NCBI RefSeq assembly: GCF_002101675.1 | Contig: NZ_LQOY01000227.1 | Coordinates: 19,738-83,737 of the forward strand | From: Mycobacterium gordonae | GTDB taxonomy: Bacteria > Actinomycetota > Actinomycetes > Mycobacteriales > Mycobacteriaceae | Reading direction: 5' to 3' | DNA: 64,000 nucleotides | Part shown: one piece after another, positions 57,859-64,000 of the stretch | Layout of the letters: every line of letters begins with the position of its first letter | Numbering within the stretch: the stretch's first letter is position 1 | Translations under genes and position numbers: made by a program | Notes under the pieces: model-generated | What the model was told of the DNA's origin: nothing | What the model saw: only the letters and a program-made list of their open reading frames with translations | Database searches by the model: none

Positions 57859-58929
57859 ATGACAGTGCCAAGCGAGACGCAGATGGACTCAGAATCGGTG
57901 CCCGACGAGTCACGAATAGAGTTCTACGAAAGCTATTTTCGCGCCCATCACGGCCTTTCCTGCAGCCTGTTCACGGCATCCGATGGGGAGCGGTTGCACG
58001 TCTACACCGCCGGTCCCGACGCGGCGTCAGCGATACTTCTGTGCAACGCGCCGGGAATGTCGGTTGAGTTCGTTCGCCCCCTTGCCCATCGGCTGGCCGG
58101 AGCGTTCCGTGTGATCACATGGGAGTCCCGTGAACTGCCGGGCGTGTATCACGACGCCCAGTCATTGCGGCATCTGATGGATCGTCAGGTGCGTGACGGG
58201 CTGGAAGTACTCGCTCACTTCGGCGTGTCCGGCGCGAAGCTGCTCGGCTGGAGCGCCGGGACGCGGATTGCACTAGAAATTGCCTCAATATGGGATGGCG
58301 CCGCCAGCAGTTTGGTCCTGATGAATGGTGCCTACCCGACTGAACTCGCAGAACTCACCGCGCTGACACGGAAATATGCCGACGATTTGCAGCCTGGTCC
58401 GACGGGAAGCGATGACACACCGGCGCGGGCGGTGGAAACGGGCGCAATATTTATGACCCGCGACCTCAGCGGTGCCAGACCAGGCAGTAACGCGGCCGCC
58501 ATGTATCCTTTTGGCCCGCCACAGCGACCTGCCGAGAATATCCGGGCCTACGCAAAACTGCTTCTGTCGCAAGCGGATAACGCGCTGGACCTGAGCAAGC
58601 TACCGTACGTTCCCGCGCTGATCCTGACTTGCGATGGGGACGTGACCTCACCTCCCAGCTCATCCACTCGCTTCGCCTCAGAGGTCCCACTGAAGGCCCA
58701 GTGTATTTCGTTCCCAGCTGGCGACCACTTCTCGCTGTACTGGGACCCTCGATTCATTGACGCCGTCGATGACTTCGTCAAGTGCTCGGAACTTACCGAA
58801 ACCGCCAGTAGCCCCGATGTCGCGGCAACGCCCAGGTTCGGAAAGGTCGCCACTTCTACGGTGGGTGCGGGGGAGAGGATCACCGTGGCGGCGCTGTCGA
58901 AGCGGTCACCGACACGCGCACTCGCCTAA
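57859..58929 (+). CDS. Alpha/beta hydrolase
   Basis: A 356-residue protein from the ATG at 57859 (MTVPSETQMD). The nucleophile is Ser132 in LLGWSAGTR, with Asp259 or Asp261 in LTCDGDV and His290 in AGDHFSLYW completing the triad. An oxyanion-type LCNAPGMS stretch lies near residue 62. The C-terminus carries about 40 low-complexity residues. It could hydrolyse an ester or lactone made or modified by the P450s. It lies 120 bp upstream of the right HTH on the same strand. Confidence 0.82.
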   Translation: MTVPSETQMDSESVPDESRIEFYESYFRAHHGLSCSLFTASDGERLHVYTAGPDAASAILLCNAPGMSVEFVRPLAHRLAGAFRVITWESRELPGVYHDAQSLRHLMDRQVRDGLEVLAHFGVSGAKLLGWSAGTRIALEIASIWDGAASSLVLMNGAYPTELAELTALTRKYADDLQPGPTGSDDTPARAVETGAIFMTRDLSGARPGSNAAAMYPFGPPQRPAENIRAYAKLLLSQADNALDLSKLPYVPALILTCDGDVTSPPSSSTRFASEVPLKAQCISFPAGDHFSLYWDPRFIDAVDDFVKCSELTETASSPDVAATPRFGKVATSTVGAGERITVAALSKRSPTRALA

Positions 58930-59049
58930 CGGCCGTCAGTCTCGTCGCGACCGATCCTGCACATGCGTTCCCCCCAGAGTTTAGGCTCGCAGCACGCGAT
59001 CCTGATAACATCGGTACACGTCCGGTGTCATCGCGTGAAACGAGAGTGT

Positions 59050-59508
59050 ATGGCCGAGAGTGCTTCACTTGGGCTTCAAAGTAATTCCGGGCTGGCGCAG
59101 AAGCTGAACAAATTGTTCGAGGTCATGCGTAAGCCCTCGGATGCGCCGTTGTCTAACGCCGCGGCGGCGGAGGCGATCAAAGAGAAGACGGGCGTATCCA
59201 TCAGTGCGGCATATATATGGCAATTGCGTAGTGGCCTGAAGACAAACCCCACTGTTACGCACCTGCAAGCGATGGCCAAATTCTTCGGAGTGCCGGCGTC
59301 CTACCTGATCGACTCCGACTCTGAGCCGGAGATCGAAGGGCAACTCAACCTGCTGCAAGCACTGCGAGACAGTGGCGTGCGTGATTTGGCAATGCGCGCT
59401 TCGGGGCTCACCCCGAGCGCGATCACCAACATCGCAGCAATGGTCGACCACGTGCGTCGATTAGAGCACCTGCCGCCGGTCGCCAATGATGAAGGGACAT
59501 CCAAGTAG
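59050..59508 (+). CDS. EspR-like XRE family regulator (right cassette)
   Basis: A 152-residue protein from the ATG at 59050 after GAAACGAGAG. It has the same architecture as the left copy: an HTH with LSNAAAAEAIKEKTGVSISAAYIWQLRSG, VPASYLID and QALRDSGVRDLAMRASGL. The two copies are close paralogues. Its stop codon (59506-59508) directly abuts the peptidase ATG at 59509. Confidence 0.87.
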   Translation: MAESASLGLQSNSGLAQKLNKLFEVMRKPSDAPLSNAAAAEAIKEKTGVSISAAYIWQLRSGLKTNPTVTHLQAMAKFFGVPASYLIDSDSEPEIEGQLNLLQALRDSGVRDLAMRASGLTPSAITNIAAMVDHVRRLEHLPPVANDEGTSK

Positions 59509-60012
59509 ATGGCGGTTGCGAGCAATGACATTCTCGATTTGGTGCGCGCTTTGCCCATCCCCACGCCCTGGAATCGAAATGTCTTCGTCGAGAACCTCTC
59601 GAAAAAGCGCGGTCGCGCGATCACGCTCGTCCCTACAGACACCGCGTCACTGGGGCTCGGCCCCTGCGGACTGTGGCTTTCCCGTGACGACGACGACCTG
59701 ATCCTGCACGAAGTAGGGACTTCGGAGTATCACATCGATCAAATTGTCGGCCATGAGGTCGGGCATATGTTGCTGGGGCACGATCGCATCGATGCCTTCG
59801 GCAATAAGAAGGAACGCCAACGCGATTTGTGTCACTACGTGTTGCCCGATATCGACCCCGAAACGGTTCGGGCAGTCTTGGGGCGCACCAACTGCCCCGG
59901 CGACGAAGACGAACGCGACGCCGAGAGGTTTGCTTCTGCGCTGATGCTGGCCGTCGCTGATGCCAACGAACGGCGATCGATTGTGCGCAGCGCCTTTTTC
60001 CGCCGACGATGA
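59509..60012 (+). CDS. ImmA/IrrE-type zinc metallopeptidase (right cassette)
   Basis: A 167-residue protein with the zinc-binding HEVGH at residues 82-86 and Glu139 in DERDAERFASALML as the third ligand. The opening MAVASNDILDLVRALPIPTPW parallels the left copy residue for residue. It starts immediately after the HTH stop. Unlike the left copy, it is separated from the membrane protein gene by 132 bp. Confidence 0.88.
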   Translation: MAVASNDILDLVRALPIPTPWNRNVFVENLSKKRGRAITLVPTDTASLGLGPCGLWLSRDDDDLILHEVGTSEYHIDQIVGHEVGHMLLGHDRIDAFGNKKERQRDLCHYVLPDIDPETVRAVLGRTNCPGDEDERDAERFASALMLAVADANERRSIVRSAFFRRR

Positions 60013-60093
60013 GCCCGGTCCTTCCAGACACCACCGCTGACCGGTGACGAAGTTCATCATTGTCATCGATCGTTTGTGGTGGCGGCGGGCAGA

Positions 60094-60120
60094 CCTCCAT
60101 GTGAAACACTTTTTCACGGT
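60094..60120. promoter_or_regulatory. Small hairpin GTGAAA-CACTT-TTTCAC in the right-cassette gap
   Basis: A perfect 6-bp stem with a 5-base loop lies about 30 bases before the membrane protein start, in a gap absent from the left cassette. It could be an operator or attenuate readthrough. The bases are seen; the role is a guess. Confidence 0.35.
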
Positions 60121-60144
60121 GCCTGCACACGTGGCGGTGTTTCA

Positions 60145-61359
60145 GTGACCCCCTCCGCCGTCCCGGCCATGATCGCCTGGCCATTCATCGCATTCATGAC
60201 AGTGGTACTACTCGGGCGCTACCGGTGGTTCAACGAAAATCTCTCGGAAAAGTACATCAACAACACCCTGGCCTTCTTGTGGGCGGCTCAGCTACTCCGA
60301 GAACCCTTCGTGCAAAGGCAGATGATCGATTCAGCATTGGTCACGGAGCCCGGCGTGTGGCAAATAAGTACCGCGCTCATGGGCTACAGCTTCACCGAAT
60401 TCATCGGATTCAGCATGCTGTGGTCAGGGATGCCCGAAGCGGAAACCCGCCGCAAACACCGGTACTACCGTATGGCGGCGATTCTGCTAATCACGGGATT
60501 TCTGATCTGCGGGACCCGTGCCCGCCTTGCCAACAAGCCCCTAGAGCTCCTGGTGGGGTGGGATTCAGTGACAACGCTGAGTTGCCTCACGGCCATGTTG
60601 ATGGTCCTGGCTATACGTCTGGTGTGGAATTCCCTCAGCGAGCTGCGGGCGGCCAATAGCCCCCGGGAACGCTGGATTGCACTGAGCACACTGCTGATGG
60701 GGGTGTTCGGCGTCGGAATCGTAGTGCAAGAGGCTGCGCTGCAGCTGTTCGACCAACTCGGCTGGACTCACACCGCTAGTTACCGCAAGGGGTCGCACGA
60801 GGACGGTCTCTTTTTCGGCATCCTGGCGCCGTTTGTGATGGCCGCCGTCCCTCTCGCGCTGAAGCTGCTCCGGTCGCTCGGGCTGGATCGCACCACTCGA
60901 AGCTGGCACAAACTGCAACCCCTGCGCCAGGCGATGAGAGCCGTCACCCCAGAACGCTTCATCGATTCTGACGACGAGGAGTTCGGGCGGCGGGGAAAGT
61001 CGACACTTCAACTGCACGACACCGTGGTCGAGATCCGCGACGCCATCTTGCGCCTGCGCCCCTACGTCCGCGCAATACCCGAGGATGAGGTGATTTGCTT
61101 CCTGGATGTGTCCCAAACTGTCCGTGCCAGCGAGCGCGAGGCCGCGCTTGCCGCGCTGCGTCTCGCTCACGCCGCGAACGCGAAAACTGCCGGCATCACC
61201 CCCGATCCCCCCGAAGGCGACGCCGCGCTGATCGTCACCTCAAAAGCGACAACCCTCGAAGAAGAAGCGGCCGAACTGCTCACGCTGGCGAAATGGTGGC
61301 CCAGCGCGTACGCCGCAGCCACCTCCGTGGCCCCCACGAAAGCGAGCCCAACACCATGA
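60145..61359 (+). CDS. Multi-pass membrane protein with conserved cytoplasmic tail (right cassette)
   Basis: A 404-residue paralogue of the left membrane protein, from GTG 60145 so that AVPAMIAWPFIAFM aligns with VPAVIAWPVIVTM. It has about seven membrane segments and then the tail with RSWHKLQPLRQAMR, LHDTVVEIRDAILRLRPYV and LLTLAKWWPSAYAA. The tail motifs are better conserved than the membrane part, which suggests a shared cytoplasmic partner, possibly the HTH or the peptidase. It overlaps the P450 start by 4 bp. Confidence 0.8.
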   Translation: MTPSAVPAMIAWPFIAFMTVVLLGRYRWFNENLSEKYINNTLAFLWAAQLLREPFVQRQMIDSALVTEPGVWQISTALMGYSFTEFIGFSMLWSGMPEAETRRKHRYYRMAAILLITGFLICGTRARLANKPLELLVGWDSVTTLSCLTAMLMVLAIRLVWNSLSELRAANSPRERWIALSTLLMGVFGVGIVVQEAALQLFDQLGWTHTASYRKGSHEDGLFFGILAPFVMAAVPLALKLLRSLGLDRTTRSWHKLQPLRQAMRAVTPERFIDSDDEEFGRRGKSTLQLHDTVVEIRDAILRLRPYVRAIPEDEVICFLDVSQTVRASEREAALAALRLAHAANAKTAGITPDPPEGDAALIVTSKATTLEEEAAELLTLAKWWPSAYAAATSVAPTKASPTP

Positions 61360-62783
61360 CCACGCCCACCGCCACGGCCATCCCGCACTCCCGCTTCCGG
61401 CTTCCCTTGCTTGGTGATCTCCTCACCATCGACTTCACCAGCCCTGTACTAGGAACGACCGACAAGCTGCGCAACTCCACCGACGGAATCTTCGAACAGC
61501 GCATCTTCGCCCTATCAGCCATCGCTATCTCCGATGCCGCCCTCATCGAGGAAGTCAACGACGAAACCCGATGGCAAAAACACGTCGGTCCGCTCGTCGA
61601 CAAGCTGCGCCTCACCCTCGGAGACGGACTCTTCACCGCCTACAACGATGAACCCAACTGGCACAAAGCCCACAACATCCTGATGCCCGCGTTCACCAAG
61701 ACAGCCATGAAGAACTACCACGACAGCATGGCCACCACCGTCGAAGAACTTGCCCAGGCATGGAAAGACGCCAGCGCCAAGCGGTCGTGGATTGACATCC
61801 CCGCCCAAGCCAACCGGCTCACCGTCGAAATCATCGCGCGCGCAGGATTGGGCCACACCTTCGGCAACCTCAGCGATCCGGGGGAGAACGCATTCAGCGC
61901 AGCCATCATCAGCGAACTGAGCTACGTGCGGCGCGCGATGCGCGTCGACCCGATTCCCTTCTACACCAATCTCTTCGGGAAGAAACGCTATCAGCAGCAC
62001 CTGGCCGACAGGGAGTTCATCCGAAACTTGGTCTGCGGCATTGTCGATGCGCGCCGCAACAACCCGGCACCAGGACCAACCGAAAACATGCTCGACATCA
62101 TGCTCCACAGCGCCGATCCCGAGACGGGGGAGAAGCTGGACTCGGAGAACGTTGTCAACCAAATCCTTACCATGATGGCAGCCGGTAGCGAGACGTCAGC
62201 TAACACCATCTCGTTCGCCCTGCATTATCTGTCCGCCCACCCCGACGTGGCGGCTCGCGCACGCGCCGAAATCGACCAACGCTGGCCCGAATCTGACTTT
62301 CCGCGCATCGAATTCGACGACATCGCCAAGTTCAGATATCTGCGGCGGGTGGTCGACGAAACGCTGCGCCTGTGGCCCGTAGCCCCCGGTTACTACCGTC
62401 AAGCTCGCAGCGATACCACCCTCGGCGACGGCAAATATAGCTTCCGGAAGGGAGATTGGGTGGCTGTCGTCCTGCTGGCCGCCCACCGCTCCCCGGCCTG
62501 GGGGCCCGACCCCAACGAATTCAACCCCGACCGATTTCTCCCCGAGAACCTACGCAAGCTGCCCCCGCACATCTACAAACCCTTCGGCACCGGGCCACGA
62601 GCCTGCATCGGCCGCCAATTCGCACTCCACGAAATTTGCTTGACACTCGCCGCGATCCTGCACCAGTTCGACCTGGAACCCAAGCCCGGTTACCACCTCA
62701 AGATCGCCGAAACACTGACCCTGAAACCCGCCGACTTTCAGTTACGCCTGCACCCGCGACATCGACCTGACAACCCCAGCTAG
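61356..62783 (+). CDS. CYP102-like stand-alone cytochrome P450 (right cassette)
   Basis: A 475-residue haem domain with LGDGLFTAYNDEPNWHKAHNILMPAF, the I-helix MAAGSETSANTISF, an ExxR in DETLRLWPVAPGYY and the haem ligand Cys417 in FGTGPRACIGRQFALHE. As in the left copy, no reductase domain is fused. BM3-type heads hydroxylate or epoxidise fatty acids; lipid substrates are likely but unproven. It is followed 74 bp later by the O-methyltransferase. Confidence 0.9.
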   Translation: MTTPTATAIPHSRFRLPLLGDLLTIDFTSPVLGTTDKLRNSTDGIFEQRIFALSAIAISDAALIEEVNDETRWQKHVGPLVDKLRLTLGDGLFTAYNDEPNWHKAHNILMPAFTKTAMKNYHDSMATTVEELAQAWKDASAKRSWIDIPAQANRLTVEIIARAGLGHTFGNLSDPGENAFSAAIISELSYVRRAMRVDPIPFYTNLFGKKRYQQHLADREFIRNLVCGIVDARRNNPAPGPTENMLDIMLHSADPETGEKLDSENVVNQILTMMAAGSETSANTISFALHYLSAHPDVAARARAEIDQRWPESDFPRIEFDDIAKFRYLRRVVDETLRLWPVAPGYYRQARSDTTLGDGKYSFRKGDWVAVVLLAAHRSPAWGPDPNEFNPDRFLPENLRKLPPHIYKPFGTGPRACIGRQFALHEICLTLAAILHQFDLEPKPGYHLKIAETLTLKPADFQLRLHPRHRPDNPS

Positions 62784-62857
62784 CCGGGCCGCTGACGGCG
62801 AGTGCCAGCACGGCCACCTCAAAGCAACTGGCCGCCAACAGGCGAGAGGAACCGACG

Positions 62858-63964
62858 ATGCGCCTGCCATTCCTGCCCCTACCACTGTGGGTCGCGCGTG
62901 GGGTGATCGACCTTCGAGAACGGCTGCTGGGCCTCGCCGACGCCACAGTCCCTGGGGAAATCACGCTGTTCCTCGACGTCATCTTCGGGCTGCAGAAAAC
63001 AAAAATCGCCGGCGTTCTCGTCACCTCCGGCATCGCCGATGCCCTTGGCGAAACCTCTCGGCGGCCAGTCGATCTGGCCGACGAACTCGGATTAGATTCT
63101 GACGTGACAACCAGGATCGTCAACGCCGCGATCACGCTGCGACTGATCAAACGTGACCGCACCGGACGTGTGCGCTTGACCAGAATCGGTGCGCCGCTGC
63201 GCCGTGAACACCCCAAGTCGATCGCATCCTGGGCCGCCTACTACGCAGACCCAGACACCGCGGCGGTCTACGCCCACCTTGACCGCCAACTACGCGATGG
63301 CGCCGAAATATCCGGACATCGAGCAGCATTCGGCAAATCGCTATGGGAATATCTAGGCGATCGCCCAGAACGAGGAGAGGCGTTCGCAGATGCGATGCGC
63401 CAACTCACCGAATTCGACCTTGCCGGGATCGCCCAGTCCTACCCCTGGCCGAAGCACGGAACCATCTGCGACATCGGCGGCGGAGTGGGACACCTGCTTG
63501 CAGCCATCCTCGAACAGCGCCCGCATGCGCGAGGCATCCTGCTCGACACACCGGAAGTACTTGAGCGGGCAGACAGATTTCTGCGCCAACAAGGGCTCGA
63601 CGATCGGATCGAAACCCGCGCCGGCGACCTGTTCGGCCAACTCGACGCTCACGCGGACGTGTACACGATGAAATGGATCCTGCACGACTGGAGCGACGAC
63701 GCATGCCGCGACATCCTCAAAAGCGTACGCGCCACCATGCCGACCGGCTCCAAGCTAGTCACCATCGATCAACACCACGAATCTGCCCGCCCCAACGCCT
63801 TCACCGCCATGGCCGACGTGATGATGCTCGTCTTCTGCGAAGGCGGGCGAGAACGCTCACCCCAGCAAGTGCAAGCACTGATGCGCGACGCCGGGCTCAT
63901 ACCGGGACCAGTTCGCCACTTCGTGTTGACGACGGTTGAAAACCAGGCCAGTCGCGACGGTTGA
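62858..63964 (+). CDS. Family 2 O-methyltransferase, C-terminus probably altered by an IS
   Basis: The 368-residue protein has an N-terminal dimerisation winged helix (VTSGIADALGE, then LADELGLDSDVTTRIV) and a SAM domain with CDIGGGVGHLLAAIL near residue 204. KWILHDWSDDACRDIL holds the catalytic His near residue 272. It methylates a hydroxyl group of a small molecule. The last dozen residues (TTVENQASRDG) are encoded by the repeats of the putative IS end, so the natural C-terminus may be lost. Confidence 0.85.
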   Translation: MRLPFLPLPLWVARGVIDLRERLLGLADATVPGEITLFLDVIFGLQKTKIAGVLVTSGIADALGETSRRPVDLADELGLDSDVTTRIVNAAITLRLIKRDRTGRVRLTRIGAPLRREHPKSIASWAAYYADPDTAAVYAHLDRQLRDGAEISGHRAAFGKSLWEYLGDRPERGEAFADAMRQLTEFDLAGIAQSYPWPKHGTICDIGGGVGHLLAAILEQRPHARGILLDTPEVLERADRFLRQQGLDDRIETRAGDLFGQLDAHADVYTMKWILHDWSDDACRDILKSVRATMPTGSKLVTIDQHHESARPNAFTAMADVMMLVFCEGGRERSPQQVQALMRDAGLIPGPVRHFVLTTVENQASRDG

Positions 63965-64000
63965 AAAGTAGGCCACCCGATCAGATTGGATGGGTGATCT
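63930..64000. mobile_element. Probable end of an IS21-type element, cut by the window
   Basis: CGACGGTTGAAAACCAGGCCA (63930-63950) and CGACGGTTGAAAAGTAGGCCA (63955-63975) are repeats matching at 19 of 21 positions, 4 bases apart. IS21-type elements carry such multiple terminal repeats. The transposase would lie beyond the window. The exact element cannot be named. Confidence 0.5.

Overview
The window is high-GC actinobacterial DNA from a Mycobacterium, most likely a slow grower. Positions 1 to about 29.65 kb carry, in inverted order, the gene run I know from M. tuberculosis as Rv2266 to Rv2238c: cyp124, a proline-rich Hsp70-like membrane protein, an SDR, a metallo-hydrolase, mscR, a methyltransferase, a beta-lactamase-like protein, a DUF3145 protein, a lipid kinase, an FAD-linked oxidase, a TetR regulator, glpD1, the FAS-II mycolic acid operon fabD-acpM-kasA-kasB-accD6, its PucR-type regulator (Rv2242/MabR), aceE, a lipoprotein, a DUF3052 protein, ahpE and tRNA-Val(UAC). 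I recognised these by family and order from memory; no search was run.

From the tRNA to about 51.3 kb the genes are accessory. There is a minus-strand run of metallo-hydrolase, NmrA-like protein, nitroreductase and large LuxR-type ATPase. Next come an FAD/NAD(P)-binding protein fused to a TPR-like domain, a P450, and a decayed cyclase-ATPase-LuxR gene split over three frames. A kinase-like phosphotransferase and an acyl-CoA dehydrogenase follow, then a Rieske oxygenase with a predicted metal-dependent hydrolase and a membrane protein. The stretch ends with a feoA-feoB-NifU-like ferrous iron operon preceded by an IdeR-like box.

From about 51.65 kb to the end the DNA looks acquired. It opens with a ParB-like gene that has no ordinary start codon and a 1.4-kb gene-poor stretch holding a perfect 24-bp palindrome. 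Then come two paralogous, divergently oriented four-gene cassettes. Each encodes an EspR-like HTH regulator, an ImmA/IrrE-type zinc peptidase (HExxH), a multi-pass membrane protein with a conserved cytoplasmic tail, and a stand-alone CYP102-like P450. Most junctions within the cassettes are 4-bp ATGA overlaps or similarly tight. An alpha/beta hydrolase lies between the cassettes and an O-methyltransferase follows the right-hand one. The last 75 bases look like the end of an IS21-type element. I regard this double cassette as the best candidate for an undescribed system: a coupled regulator-protease-membrane sensor-P450 module, perhaps making or responding to a small lipid or signal molecule. 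That function is inference.

A family of intergenic hairpins with GAGCAGACG...CGTCTGCTC arms occurs four times after gene or tRNA 3' ends. A different tandem hairpin separates aceE from mabR.
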